DNA of 64,000 nt from Winogradskyella schleiferi (GCF_013394655.1 NZ_CP053351.1:3512001-3576000), one strand, 5' to 3'; shown: positions 33,237-43,055, counted from the stretch's first letter. Notes: a model not told the origin generated them from the sequence alone. Made by a program: numbers and translations.

Positions 33237-33563
33237 CTACTTTAATTTCTCGTTATTATGGTGTCTATCGTGGTCTCGTTTGCTTTTTTTATCCATTTTT
33301 TTATCGAAAGCTTCCTGCAAATCAATACCTGTTTGGTTTGCTAAACACAAAACAACAAACATCACATCTGACAGTTCTTCGCCTAAATCTTTATCCTTGT
33401 CGCTTTCCTTTTCGCTTTGCTCTCCGTAACGTCTAGCAATAATACGAGCCACTTCTCCAACCTCTTCAGTTAATTGAGCCATATTGGTAAGCTCATTGAA
33501 GTAGCGAACTCCGTGTTCATTAATCCAGTCGTCAACTTCTTTTTGTGCGTTTTTAATGTTCAT
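33237..33563 (-). CDS. MazG-like nucleotide pyrophosphohydrolase
   Basis: An all-alpha NTP pyrophosphohydrolase of 108 residues. The metal-binding helices carry LTEEVGEVARIIAR (EExxE-type) and GEELSDVMFVVLCLAN (ExxD-type). It probably hydrolyses (d)NTPs to monophosphates as housecleaning. It starts two bases after the stop of the DUF3857 protein upstream, so it is co-transcribed with it and with aroA. Confidence 0.9.
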   Translation of the reverse strand: MNIKNAQKEVDDWINEHGVRYFNELTNMAQLTEEVGEVARIIARRYGEQSEKESDKDKDLGEELSDVMFVVLCLANQTGIDLQEAFDKKMDKKSKRDHDRHHNNEKLK

Positions 33564-33565
33564 GT

Positions 33566-35518
33566 TTAAGCTTTTGTTAATACTATCTGTTCGGCTTGTT
33601 TTTCTACAATTCTACCGTAGAATGATTTAAAAGCCTCATAATCCGTGGATAAAATTATCGGATTAATAATATCCATTTGTGTAACCAATTGCAAAAACTT
33701 ACCATTTTGCTTTATATAATAAGTAAACTTTACATTAGCATTATTAAATTCATACACTTCCGACTTAGGCAAGGACTCTACGACATAACCTTCTGGTAAC
33801 ATAATATTTATCCTTTGCTTATCTGAATTAGGTATTATAAAATCTATAGGATACTGACGGTTTTCCAATTTAAACGGGTTTTCTTTAGTTCTTAAAAACA
33901 AAAGCGGCGTAAAATACAGCTTATCTCCAACCTCATCGATTCCATCGGAAAATTCATAGTCGTAGCTCACTTTAATTGGTTCGGTACTATTCTTTAAGTT
34001 TTCAACATTTAGTTCATCTATTTCTAAATCACCTTTATCTTTTTCTAATGATTTAATTTGATCTTCAGTGGTCATATTTACATACTTATCTCTATAAAAA
34101 TAAGCAATATAATCCGTTAACTGTTTAGCGACTTTGCCAGTAAGCGTAAAGTCTTCATTAATTTTAACATTGAGCATTGTTGATTCAACAGACTGTGACT
34201 TAGGCTGTAAATCAACCCACCTTGATACATCATTATCTTGTATTAACCTACCTTGCCAATTTAAGGTGCGCAGAGGCAATACATTATGAGTGCTGTACTG
34301 TTCAGTAGCGTCTATTAATAAATATTGATCATCTTTTTGAACACAGCAAATAACATAATTAAATCCTTCTCGTGTTGGAAAAAGAGGAAAACCATTGTTT
34401 CTGGTGCTTAATACCACTGGATTTGCATTGACGCCATGTGAACGCAACATCGACACAACCATTAGATTAATATCTCCAACATTACCTTTGCCATCTTTGT
34501 AGGCCGAACGTACGCCGTTTTGTGCATACTTACCGTAATTACCATTCCACTTTACTTTAGACTTCACTAACTCCTCAACTAAAAAGGCTTTCTCAAAATC
34601 GTCCTCCACACCAGTTAAAGCTGCTTCCAGGTCGTCTTTATAGATATTGAACTTACTCAACTGTCCTCCAAAATCAGAATTATCGTAAATTGTCTTTGAA
34701 ACTTCTTCCCAGGTTGAAGAAAATGATTTTTCCACAAGCTTTAAATTATTTAAATAAGCTGTAAGTTCCATTGCCATTTTACTTCTGTAATTATTCATAT
34801 TGCCAGCATAGGCTTCTTCTCTAAGAGCTGGAATATCTTCTTCACTTAAAGTACAAACATCGATTTGATAATCAAATGGAATGGTTGTTGTTTCAGAAGA
34901 TTCAACTATTTTTGGTAGATAACTCGCCCTAAGGTTATACTGTTTATTATAGACTAAGTATTCTGGTGTTGCTATTCTTACCTCTAATTTATTTACAGGA
35001 ATGCTATATTGGAAGATAATATCATCAATACTGTACCTAGGCGAAACGATCTTGTATTTATATTCGATGACAGTACCTTCTTTTACATTTGGTAATGTGA
35101 AAGAACTTATCCTTGTGTATTCGTTATGATCGTCTTCAAACTTACCATCACCTTTTAGTTTATCTTTTTCAATTTTACCGTTAACAAGGTTGTATGAAAA
35201 GCCCTTTAAGCCGCTAAGTATTTCTTTCTGACCATTTCCCCTGTACAGATACAATTTTTTGGTAGCCCAATCAAATCCGTCCTTGTTGTAAATCTTTATA
35301 CGCTCATGTACTTCACGTTCTTGCATAAAACCTTCATTTGTAGCATATATGAATTTAATATCCTCATTGCGATATAATATAGCGGCAGAGGTTGCAGAAT
35401 CCTTTGAATGGTATTTTTCTTGAAGTTCTTCTTTCGAAATTTTTCCAAATTTAAAGTTTTGAGCGTTACTGAAATTAGCACTCAAGATTAGGGTGAAAAT
35501 AATTAGTAGATTTTTCAT
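33566..35518 (-). CDS. DUF3857 / transglutaminase-like secreted protein, catalytic residues lost
   Basis: The protein has 650 residues with a signal peptide (LLIIFTLILSANFSNAQ), an N-terminal DUF3857 domain (about 55-230), a transglutaminase-like core (about 280-410) and a C-terminal beta-rich DUF2569-like tail. Compared with the paralog next door, the catalytic-Cys segment reads GKGNVGDINLMVV instead of YADCKGLTN, and the His segment reads FNYVICCV instead of GNHAILCV. Both active residues therefore appear to be replaced. It is probably a non-catalytic periplasmic or binding paralog. It lies 54 bases after that paralog. Confidence 0.85.
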   Translation of the reverse strand: MKNLLIIFTLILSANFSNAQNFKFGKISKEELQEKYHSKDSATSAAILYRNEDIKFIYATNEGFMQEREVHERIKIYNKDGFDWATKKLYLYRGNGQKEILSGLKGFSYNLVNGKIEKDKLKGDGKFEDDHNEYTRISSFTLPNVKEGTVIEYKYKIVSPRYSIDDIIFQYSIPVNKLEVRIATPEYLVYNKQYNLRASYLPKIVESSETTTIPFDYQIDVCTLSEEDIPALREEAYAGNMNNYRSKMAMELTAYLNNLKLVEKSFSSTWEEVSKTIYDNSDFGGQLSKFNIYKDDLEAALTGVEDDFEKAFLVEELVKSKVKWNGNYGKYAQNGVRSAYKDGKGNVGDINLMVVSMLRSHGVNANPVVLSTRNNGFPLFPTREGFNYVICCVQKDDQYLLIDATEQYSTHNVLPLRTLNWQGRLIQDNDVSRWVDLQPKSQSVESTMLNVKINEDFTLTGKVAKQLTDYIAYFYRDKYVNMTTEDQIKSLEKDKGDLEIDELNVENLKNSTEPIKVSYDYEFSDGIDEVGDKLYFTPLLFLRTKENPFKLENRQYPIDFIIPNSDKQRINIMLPEGYVVESLPKSEVYEFNNANVKFTYYIKQNGKFLQLVTQMDIINPIILSTDYEAFKSFYGRIVEKQAEQIVLTKA

Positions 35519-35572
35519 TTTTTAAGTAATACTAAGGTTGATATGATATGATTTTTTATTTGAAATGTAAGC

Positions 35573-37477
35573 TTAGGATTGTATTAAAACAATCTTACTT
35601 TTATCGTATTTAACAATTTGCTTACTAAAGTTTCTAAAGGCCTTATAATCTTCTTTTTCATAATTTCCTTTATTTAGAATATAGGTTCTAGAATATTTTA
35701 ATTTATTGTTTGCTAACGTTTCTATTTTGAAGTTATAACTACCAAACTTGGTTTTGATGTCTTTAGACTCTGTCATAGCTTCCACCTTTAGACCTTCTGG
35801 TATCTGAATAATAAACTCATCCGTATCCTTAAAGCCACGATCAATTTTAAACTCTAATTTTCGATCTGTATATCTCGGTGGAATCTGCGTAACTTTATTA
35901 AACATATTAGGTTGAAAAATAAGTCTTAAACCACTTTTTGAAGCATAATTAGCAAAAGTTAATTGTACCTTTTCATTATATATTATAGCATCCTTATCAT
36001 TCGAAATGCTTATGTTATCGATGCTTAAATTATTAATATTATCCCAATATTCCTTATAATGTAGTTTTTGGTCTCTTTCGGTTTTCTTTTCAATACCTTC
36101 ATGGATATTGTATTGATAACCCGTAGTCGTAATAGCAACGTCTGCAGTAAAACTTCCTGAAGTATCCATAATAATACTTGCCGTTGTGTTTTGAACGCTA
36201 TCATCGGCTTCATATACCTTTGTGTGTACTATTTCCCCACCTTCTGGTTTTACCAATAATACTTTTCTGTCGTCTGTAAAACCTGCGGTAAACCCGAATG
36301 GGTTTGTTTGGCTTGTACATTCCAAGAATATATTTTCATCATCATTTGGAACACATAAAATCGCATGATTCCCTTGAGTGGAAGAAAACTCACTATCTAT
36401 ATCCCTAAGCCCTCGACCTCCATAAACTAAGGTATAATACGAAGGCACGTCCACAGCTTCCAACAATGCCTTTGTATAGTTTGTTAAACCTTTGCAATCT
36501 GCATAACCCAGCTTATCTACATCATTGGCCAACATGGGTTTCCAACCACCAATACCAACCTGAATACTGATATAACGCGTTTTATCTTGCATATACTTGT
36601 AGATTATTTTAGCACGTTCTATTTTGTCATCAACACCTGCTGTAAGTTGTTTTACATGATCTTTTGTGGCTTGTGGAATCTCATCTGTCCCAGTTAATAA
36701 TCTATCATACATCCATTTTCCAAAATCGTTCCAAGTATTGTTTTCTCCTTCAACGCCTACCATTTCAAACTTTTTTAAGGCAACTTTGTAATGAGGGATT
36801 ATGTTTTTCAATTCTGGAGTATAGGCTTCATATTTAATGCCTTGAATATTTTCTGCCACAAAATGGTTTTCAGAAATTTCTTTGATATTATAGCCTTCAA
36901 AATTTACCTTTTTGGCCTTCAAGTCAATATTTGCCGTATTGATGATCTCATAATCCGAATGTTCTACACTAACATAATAATCGTCAATAGGATACCAATT
37001 AGGAAAAAACGCTGTAGATGTATAGACTGTTTCAGCATTAAATTCTACCGTATAAGGATATTTTAAAGGAATATAATCTAGATATTTTACCCGATCATCT
37101 TCATAAATAGAAAAATCACTTACCGCACTGACATCTTTAAAATCTTTTTTCCTTACTTTTTTTATTTCTTCTCCGAAGGCATCGTAAATAAGTGCTTCCA
37201 TTTTATTAATGGATCTACTATTGTCATAGAACAAAACCGCGTTTACATGTTTATTCCCTCTTTTATTATAGACTGTGGTTATTCGTTTTGTAGTTATTTT
37301 AATCTTATCGAGACCTAAAATTTCGACTTGATTCTTTTCAAATCTAACAACGGCATTGGCCTTATCCACTAATTCCTGTGGAACAAATAATGAATTATAG
37401 ACATTTTCGGTTTGAGAAAAACTAAAAGTTGTAAATAAAACAAAAAAGGTAAGAAGCGGAAATTTTAAACGAAACAT
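35573..37477 (-). CDS. DUF3857 / transglutaminase-like secreted protein, catalytic triad intact
   Basis: The protein has 634 residues with a signal peptide (FPLLTFFVLFTTFSFSQ), a DUF3857 domain (about 50-220) and a transglutaminase core (about 270-400). The Cys is in LGYADCKGLTNY, the His in QGNHAILCVP and the acidic residue after LECTSQ. It is predicted to act in the periplasm or on the surface as a papain-like protease or transamidase of unknown substrate. It is the first of two tandem paralogs followed by mazG-like and aroA. Confidence 0.87.
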   Translation of the reverse strand: MFRLKFPLLTFFVLFTTFSFSQTENVYNSLFVPQELVDKANAVVRFEKNQVEILGLDKIKITTKRITTVYNKRGNKHVNAVLFYDNSRSINKMEALIYDAFGEEIKKVRKKDFKDVSAVSDFSIYEDDRVKYLDYIPLKYPYTVEFNAETVYTSTAFFPNWYPIDDYYVSVEHSDYEIINTANIDLKAKKVNFEGYNIKEISENHFVAENIQGIKYEAYTPELKNIIPHYKVALKKFEMVGVEGENNTWNDFGKWMYDRLLTGTDEIPQATKDHVKQLTAGVDDKIERAKIIYKYMQDKTRYISIQVGIGGWKPMLANDVDKLGYADCKGLTNYTKALLEAVDVPSYYTLVYGGRGLRDIDSEFSSTQGNHAILCVPNDDENIFLECTSQTNPFGFTAGFTDDRKVLLVKPEGGEIVHTKVYEADDSVQNTTASIIMDTSGSFTADVAITTTGYQYNIHEGIEKKTERDQKLHYKEYWDNINNLSIDNISISNDKDAIIYNEKVQLTFANYASKSGLRLIFQPNMFNKVTQIPPRYTDRKLEFKIDRGFKDTDEFIIQIPEGLKVEAMTESKDIKTKFGSYNFKIETLANNKLKYSRTYILNKGNYEKEDYKAFRNFSKQIVKYDKSKIVLIQS

Positions 37478-37598
37478 AGAAGCGAATGATTGAGTTAGGG
37501 CTTACAATATAAAAAGTTAATTACGTTCTGCAAATGATTTTTATCATCGATTTCCTACGTGCTTAATAAGTTCGATAAGCTGCGCAATTAAACGTGAC

Positions 37599-38126
37599 CT
37601 ACTCTTTTGTTTTCATTATTTTTTTACTGAAAACAAGTATAGTCAAAACAACTAAGCAAGGAATTCCAATATATTTAAGCTCACTAAGTATGACATTAAT
37701 TCCCCATTCTGAAAAGAATTCTTTTATACCAATCGGAGATACTTTTATGGGTCTAAAAGGAAAGAAAAATCTTGAATTATCCACAGGAATAAAAAACCCA
37801 ACCCCTTTTCCTCCTGAGGTCATAGCATCCAAAAGTCCATGTGATAGCGTTGCTATAAAAAGGACGATTGTAAATATTAGTTTTCTGTTTTTTCCGAATA
37901 CAAAAGCCAATAACACACTCCACAACACAGCAAATAAAATAGAATGTGTAAAACCTCTATGTCCTAAAGGATGCGAATAAGGAATCCCGAATTTAAAAGC
38001 TAAAACGTCTAAATCTGGCAGTATTGCAGAACCAATGGCTAAAAATATAAGTAGTTTATTAGATTTTGAATCCACAACTTTGGAAACGGTATAGGCCACT
38101 AATCCATGACCGAACAATGATGCCAT
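37599..38126 (-). CDS. YdjM-like membrane-bound metal-dependent hydrolase family protein
   Basis: A polytopic inner-membrane protein of 175 residues. The N-terminal HGLVAYTVSKVV, DLDVLAFKFGIPYSHPLGHR and GFTHSILFAVLW carry the His/Asp metal motif, and SHGLLDAMTSGG follows. The biochemical role is unknown. It overlaps the upstream dtd gene by one base (TAATG), so it is translationally coupled to it. Confidence 0.85.
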   Translation of the reverse strand: MASLFGHGLVAYTVSKVVDSKSNKLLIFLAIGSAILPDLDVLAFKFGIPYSHPLGHRGFTHSILFAVLWSVLLAFVFGKNRKLIFTIVLFIATLSHGLLDAMTSGGKGVGFFIPVDNSRFFFPFRPIKVSPIGIKEFFSEWGINVILSELKYIGIPCLVVLTILVFSKKIMKTKE

Positions 38127-38578
38127 TAGTTTCTATTTTCAGAATCGATAATAATGGTCACTGGCCCATCATTTATCAAGTTCACTTTCATATCTGCTCC
38201 AAATTCTCCTGTTTGTATTGGTTTTTCCAATACAGTCTGAAGTATTTCTATAAATTTCTCGTACAACGGAATAGCCACCTCTGGTTTTGCCGCTTTGATA
38301 TAACTTGGTCGATTTCCTTTTTTAGTACTCGCATGAAGCGTAAATTGACTAACCAAAATCACATCGCCTCCAATAGTTTTCAATGATTTGTTCATTACGC
38401 CTTCTTCATCTGAAAAAATACGAAGGTTGATTATTTTATTGCAGAGCCAATCGATATCTTCTTGAGAATCTTCATTTACTATACCGAGTAACACCAAAAG
38501 TCCGTTACCAATTTCGGCAACTTTATGCCCTTCAATTGTTACACTTGCTTCTGAAACTCTTTGAATAACTATTTTCAT
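38126..38578 (-). CDS. dtd: D-aminoacyl-tRNA deacylase
   Basis: Dtd removes D-amino acids mischarged onto tRNA. MKIVIQRVSEASVTIEGHK, VSQFTLHAST (SQFTL) and the cross-subunit motif NDGPVTIIID (GPVT) are the family signatures. It has 150 residues. It lies between rsgA upstream and the YdjM-like gene it overlaps. Confidence 0.96.
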   Translation of the reverse strand: MKIVIQRVSEASVTIEGHKVAEIGNGLLVLLGIVNEDSQEDIDWLCNKIINLRIFSDEEGVMNKSLKTIGGDVILVSQFTLHASTKKGNRPSYIKAAKPEVAIPLYEKFIEILQTVLEKPIQTGEFGADMKVNLINDGPVTIIIDSENRN

Positions 38579-38678
38579 CCCTTTTACTTACCAGTAAGTA
38601 TTATGTTTAAAATCCACAAGATTGGCTAAACTTCGTAGGTTGTAATTTTTAGCTGAGCACTGAGACTGAAAACTGCGA

Positions 38679-39629
38679 CTAATTTTCATCCCAATGATCA
38701 GTTCTATAATGTTCATCTTCGCCTTCTAAAATCTGGACATAACTTTTATATCTTGAATAGGACACCTCATCTGCTTCCAAAGCATCCTTTACAGCACATT
38801 TTGGTTCGTTAAGGTGAATACAATTATTAAACTTACAATCTTGTTTTAGTGCAAAAAATTCAGGGAAATAATCGCCAACCTCTTCACGTTCCATATCCAC
38901 AACTCCAAAACCTTTGATGCCTGGTGTATCTATAATTTTAGCATCGAAACTTAAATCGAACATCTCTGCAAATGTCGTGGTATGTTGCCCTTGACTATGT
39001 TGGGTAGAAATAGCTTTTGTTTTTAAATCAAGAGAGGGTTCGATAGCATTAACCAATGTGGATTTACCGACACCAGAATGACCTGCAAACATACTTACTT
39101 TGCCTACCATCAAGGTCTTTACTTTCTCAATGTTTTTCCCTGTGGTGGCAGAAATATCGATACATTCATAACCAATAGCACGATAAATACTAGCAAGATA
39201 TTTAACCTCCAACATGGTTTCTTCGTCGTAGGTATCTACTTTGTTAAATAATAGTACGGTTTTAATGGAATAGGCTTCTGCCGTCACTAAAAACCGATCT
39301 ATAAACGTAGTAAATGTTGGTGGGTTATCGATAGTGATCAATAAGAAAACCAAGTCGATATTTGAAGCAATGATATGCGTTTGCTTAGAAAGGTTTACCG
39401 ATTTACGTACAATATAATTTTTGCGTTCTTCAATGCGATTGATAACTCCAGTCTCAGTATTGTTTTTCGTTTCCAATTGGAACTCTACGATATCTCCAAC
39501 CGCAATTGGATTGGTACTTTTGATACCTTCCAATCTAAAACGCCCTTTGATTCTGCACTCGTAGAATTTCCCGTTGAAGGTTTTTACTGTGTACCAGCTG
39601 CCTGTAGATTTATATACTGTTCCTGTCAT
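38679..39629 (-). CDS. rsgA: Ribosome small-subunit-dependent GTPase RsgA
   Basis: A circularly permuted GTPase for late 30S maturation. An N-terminal OB fold (about 1-70) precedes the G4 motif LLFNKVDTY, which comes ahead of G1 GHSGVGKSTLVNAI and G3 DTPGIKGFG. The C-terminal zinc finger is CKFNNCIHLNEPKC. The length is 316. Confidence 0.96.
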   Translation of the reverse strand: MTGTVYKSTGSWYTVKTFNGKFYECRIKGRFRLEGIKSTNPIAVGDIVEFQLETKNNTETGVINRIEERKNYIVRKSVNLSKQTHIIASNIDLVFLLITIDNPPTFTTFIDRFLVTAEAYSIKTVLLFNKVDTYDEETMLEVKYLASIYRAIGYECIDISATTGKNIEKVKTLMVGKVSMFAGHSGVGKSTLVNAIEPSLDLKTKAISTQHSQGQHTTTFAEMFDLSFDAKIIDTPGIKGFGVVDMEREEVGDYFPEFFALKQDCKFNNCIHLNEPKCAVKDALEADEVSYSRYKSYVQILEGEDEHYRTDHWDEN

Positions 39630-39713
39630 TAAAAATGTTTACCGTACAACAAAGAAACGACTTTAAACCAAAAAATCCTTAAATTAGTGACTTAATCAAT
39701 AAAATCAACTACC

Positions 39714-40187
39714 ATGAAAAAATACTTATTACTTATCGTATTACTTGTTGCTGGCTTCATTTCATTTTCATTTATCAATGAAGACAAACCAGTTACGGAA
39801 GTTGAATACAAAGTTATTACAAGTATTGAATCTATTGTTTCCAGTGGTTTAGGGCGTTCACGTTTGATTTCTTTTAATGCTGATAAAAATTATGAAGACT
39901 ACACATCAGCACAAACCGAAGACGACAACAGTAGAAACAAATCGAAAAGGAGTGAAATACGCGTAAAGGATTTTGAGGAAACCAAATTATTAAACTTCTA
40001 TAATATTGGTGGTATTCGTTTTCAAAATATTGTTTCTAATGATGCACTTGTAAGTTCCAAATTAACAACCATGGCCGCTGAAGGATGGGAACTTATGTTT
40101 ATTAATAGTGCCGTAGAAAGTGATAGTGGCGAAGGCGATGGTCAAGGTATTTTCATAACGCGTTATACCTTTAAACGGGTGAACTAA
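39714..40187 (+). CDS. Small exported protein of unknown function (DUF4177-like C-terminus)
   Basis: The protein has 157 residues with an N-terminal hydrophobic segment (YLLLIVLLVAGFISFSF) serving as signal or anchor. The central part is charged and polar, and it ends AAEGWELMFINSA..GIFITRYTFKRV. The pattern EYKVI .. GWEL .. YTFKR resembles DUF4177 proteins, but homology is uncertain. It is the only plus-strand gene between 29220 and 46528 and is divergent from rsgA. Confidence 0.6.
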   Translation: MKKYLLLIVLLVAGFISFSFINEDKPVTEVEYKVITSIESIVSSGLGRSRLISFNADKNYEDYTSAQTEDDNSRNKSKRSEIRVKDFEETKLLNFYNIGGIRFQNIVSNDALVSSKLTTMAAEGWELMFINSAVESDSGEGDGQGIFITRYTFKRVN

Positions 40188-40195
40188 TTAGATAG

Positions 40196-40225
40196 AAAGC
40201 CTCGCAAAATGTGAGCCTTTTTTTT
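40196..40225 (+). terminator. Probable terminator of the 39714 gene
   Basis: AAGCCTCGC-AAAAT-GTGAGCCTT forms a stem with one C-C mismatch, followed by a run of T residues. It is nine bases after the stop codon. Confidence 0.6.
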
Positions 40226-40370
40226 AACGCCTTATGGCTTTGATGGACTCTAGTTGTTTTCCATCTGCGAAAATAGCTATGATATAAATTCCTTTAGAAA
40301 ATGAAGATAAATCAATATTAACTTTTTCTCCAAATTTTTGATATGTTGAATTTTGATTTATCCGTTCAAT
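40224..40370 (-). pseudogene. Relic of a T9SS type A sorting domain
   Basis: Minus-strand frame from an in-frame stop at 40371-40373 to TAA at 40224-40226. It encodes KVNIDLSSFSKGIYIIAIFA and DGKQLESIKAIRR, the last two strands of a type A sorting domain (compare IDMSDLSQGLYLVKISVGDK at the end of the 27541 protein). There is no start codon and nothing homologous remains upstream, because pfkA ends ten bases away. It is the decayed 3' end of a lost secreted-protein gene. Confidence 0.7.
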
Positions 40371-40379
40371 TTACAAGAC

Positions 40380-41705
40380 CTACTCCATCGAAAAAGGCTG
40401 ACCAGTACTCTGTAAAACTCCAAACCAGAATTCACCTTCCATATCTATCTTTTTTCGCTTTTTGGTTACATCTGTAATTGGCAGATATACAAATCTATTA
40501 TTAACGCTTCCTACAACAAAATTCGTTTTTCCAGCCATTGCGCCATGAACTGCATGATAAGCCAAACGGTTACAATACAAACTATCGTTAGCATTTGCTG
40601 GAGCACTTCTAATTATATAGCTTGGATCTATGTACTTAATAGTTGTCTCCATGGCTATTTTATTAAAATATTCTTTAATACGCTGCTGAAGAAATAAACC
40701 AATATCTTTATGCTGAATATTTCCAGAAGCATCTTTTACTTCTTCAGTTTCATTTTGAAATAAATGTTGTCCTGCACCTTCTGCAACTACAATAACTGCA
40801 TGCTTTTTCTGTTGTAGCCTAATTTTTAAATTTTCTAAAAATCCGTTTTCACCTTCTAATTGAAAATCCATTTCTGGTACTAAAACAAAATTCACGACTG
40901 GCATAGAAAGTGCTGTTGAAGCCGCAATAAAACCACTATCTCTTCCCATTAATTTTACTATTGCCATACCGTTGAATGCGCCGTTTGCTTCGTTATGTGC
41001 ATCTCTAACTATTGGACAAGCTACGTCGAATGACGTTTCGAAACCAAAGGATTTATCAATCAAATCAACATCATTATCTATAGTTTTTGGAATCCCAGCT
41101 ACTGAGATTTTTAAGCCTCTCTTTATAATTTCAGTACCAATAGCGTTTGCACCTTTTAGCGTGCCATCACCGCCAATGGCAAATAAAATATCAATATTAT
41201 TTTCCAAAAGAGTGTCTACCATCATAGAAACGTCTTGTTGACCTCTTGAAGACCCCAAAATAGTGCCTCCAAACTCATGGATATTTTTTACCTTATCTGG
41301 AGTAAGTTCCATAAATTCATGACCAACTTCAGGATTTAAACCTTCGTAACCATATGGAATTCCGACAACTCGTTTTACTTTATAAAAATAATGTAACGCC
41401 ATTACCAAACTTCGAATAACGTTATTTATACCAGGACAAAGTCCGCCACAGGTTACAATAGCAGCCGTAGTCTTTGCGCCATCAAAAAAAACTTTTTCAC
41501 GAGGTCCTGAGCGCTCATAAGAATCAGGTGGTATTTCGCTTTCTAATGATGCCTCAAGGTTTTTCATTTTAACATCCGCTAAAATCCGCTCACTATCTTC
41601 AATAAAATTAAAAATATTATCACCTTTTGTCTTACTTAGATGTATTGGGGAAGTTTTAGTTGCTTTCCCTAAATTGGTGATTTTAAAGTTGGTGTTTTGC
41701 TGCAT
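40380..41705 (-). CDS. pfkA: ATP-dependent 6-phosphofructokinase (group with G104/K124 signature)
   Basis: The protein has 441 residues. The nucleotide motif AIGGDGTLKGA has Gly at the ATP/PPi-discriminating position (PPi enzymes have Asp). PKTIDND has Lys at the second position, a combination known from ATP-dependent plant-type and Treponema TP0108-type enzymes. The catalytic region is GIPKTIDNDVDLIDKSFGFE, and MGRDSGFIAA binds fructose 6-phosphate. It catalyses the committing step of glycolysis. It ends close to the T9SS relic. Confidence 0.92.
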   Translation of the reverse strand: MQQNTNFKITNLGKATKTSPIHLSKTKGDNIFNFIEDSERILADVKMKNLEASLESEIPPDSYERSGPREKVFFDGAKTTAAIVTCGGLCPGINNVIRSLVMALHYFYKVKRVVGIPYGYEGLNPEVGHEFMELTPDKVKNIHEFGGTILGSSRGQQDVSMMVDTLLENNIDILFAIGGDGTLKGANAIGTEIIKRGLKISVAGIPKTIDNDVDLIDKSFGFETSFDVACPIVRDAHNEANGAFNGMAIVKLMGRDSGFIAASTALSMPVVNFVLVPEMDFQLEGENGFLENLKIRLQQKKHAVIVVAEGAGQHLFQNETEEVKDASGNIQHKDIGLFLQQRIKEYFNKIAMETTIKYIDPSYIIRSAPANANDSLYCNRLAYHAVHGAMAGKTNFVVGSVNNRFVYLPITDVTKKRKKIDMEGEFWFGVLQSTGQPFSME

Positions 41706-41892
41706 TTCGTTTTAATTTGATAGTCTATGAAATCTGATTTCTAATTAACTAATTAATTGTTTTTAGTGTGTCTATAATCGTAAAGTTAAAGATTTACATA
41801 CAGAAGAACAATTGTACAGGTTTCTTTATAATTTAAAAATAGGATCATAACATAGTTATAGATTTAAAGACCTAATAAAAATTCTAAATAAT

Positions 41893-41925
41893 AAAAAAAG
41901 GCGCGCTAATAGCGAGCCTTTTTTT
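41893..41925 (-). terminator. Intrinsic terminator of the aromatic amino acid operon
   Basis: AAAAGGC-G-CGC-TAATA-GCG-A-GCCTTTT with T-runs on both strands lies 18 bases after the DAHP synthase stop (minus strand). The single G-A mismatch is internal. Confidence 0.85.
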
Positions 41926-41942
41926 AATAACATTTTTTTATT

Positions 41943-43025
41943 CTAATGATTAATAATCTTTTCTTGATGATTAATGGATTCTTGATGAATCGCTTTAAAC
42001 ATCCTTAAGATAAACTCTTCACTAAGTCCTTTTTCTTCACCTTCTAAAACCATTTTGCCTAAAATCTCGTTCCATCGTTTGCTCTGTAAAACAGCAACGT
42101 TCTTTTGTTTTTTAAGTGTTCCTATACCATCAGCAACCTTCATACGTTTACCCAACAATTCAATAATTTGATTATCAACCACATCGATCTGAGCTCTTAA
42201 ATTGTTCAATTCTGTGTTGTATTCTGCTTCTGGATCTGATTCTTTTCTAATCTTCAAGTCTTTCATAATCTGAACTAAACTTTTTGGTGTTACTTGCTGT
42301 GCAGCATCACTCCAAGCGTTTTCAGGATCATAATGTGTTTCTATCATTAAACCATCAAAATTAAGATCTAAAGCCGTTTGGGATACATCAAATATCATAT
42401 CTCTATTACCTGTGATATGCGATGGGTCATTGATCAATGGAAGGTCAGGGAATTTATTCTGAAATTCAATAGCGATTTGCCATTCCGGAATGTTTCTATA
42501 TTTCGATTTTTCATAAGTAGAAAACCCTCTATGAATGGCACCAAGATTTTTAACACCAGCCGAATGTAATCTTTCTATGCCTCCTAACCACAATGCTAAA
42601 TCTGGATTTACCGGATTTTTCACTAATACTATTTTATCCGTTCCTTCTAAGGCATCCGCTAATTCTTGCATTATAAATGGACTCACTGTTGAACGTGCGC
42701 CAACCCATAATAAATCCACATCATATTCCAATGCTAATTTTACATGAGCCGCATTGGCAACTTCCGTACAAGTTTTCATGCCTGTTTCTTCTTTTACCTT
42801 TTGCAACCATTTTAAACCTAAAGCGCCAACACCTTCAAAATTTCCTGGACGTGTTCTAGGTTTCCAAATACCTGCTCTGTAGTAATTGACATCGGTATCT
42901 TTTAGCTCGTGTGCTATTTTTAATACTTGTTCTTCAGTTTCTGCGCTACATGGTCCTGCTATTACTAGTGGATGATCTAGTTTCATATCATCTAACCATG
43001 TTCTCATTTCTTTTGTGTTTTTCAT
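41943..43025 (-). CDS. Bifunctional DAHP synthase / chorismate mutase type II
   Basis: The N-terminal DAHP synthase (about 1-260) belongs to the KDO8P-synthase-like type: VIAGPCSAETEEQV, YYRAGIWKPRTRPG, HRGFSTYEKSKYR, PLINDPSHITGNRD and MIETHYDPENAWSDA. The C-terminal chorismate mutase (about 270-350) contains LRAQIDVVDNQIIELLGKRM. It has 360 residues. It feeds and begins to use the shikimate pathway in one protein and is the last gene of the pheA operon. The C-terminal mutase may also confer feedback control by prephenate. Confidence 0.95.
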   Translation of the reverse strand: MKNTKEMRTWLDDMKLDHPLVIAGPCSAETEEQVLKIAHELKDTDVNYYRAGIWKPRTRPGNFEGVGALGLKWLQKVKEETGMKTCTEVANAAHVKLALEYDVDLLWVGARSTVSPFIMQELADALEGTDKIVLVKNPVNPDLALWLGGIERLHSAGVKNLGAIHRGFSTYEKSKYRNIPEWQIAIEFQNKFPDLPLINDPSHITGNRDMIFDVSQTALDLNFDGLMIETHYDPENAWSDAAQQVTPKSLVQIMKDLKIRKESDPEAEYNTELNNLRAQIDVVDNQIIELLGKRMKVADGIGTLKKQKNVAVLQSKRWNEILGKMVLEGEEKGLSEEFILRMFKAIHQESINHQEKIINH

Positions 43026-43055
43026 CTTGCTATTAGTCTAATTATTCTTTTACCC

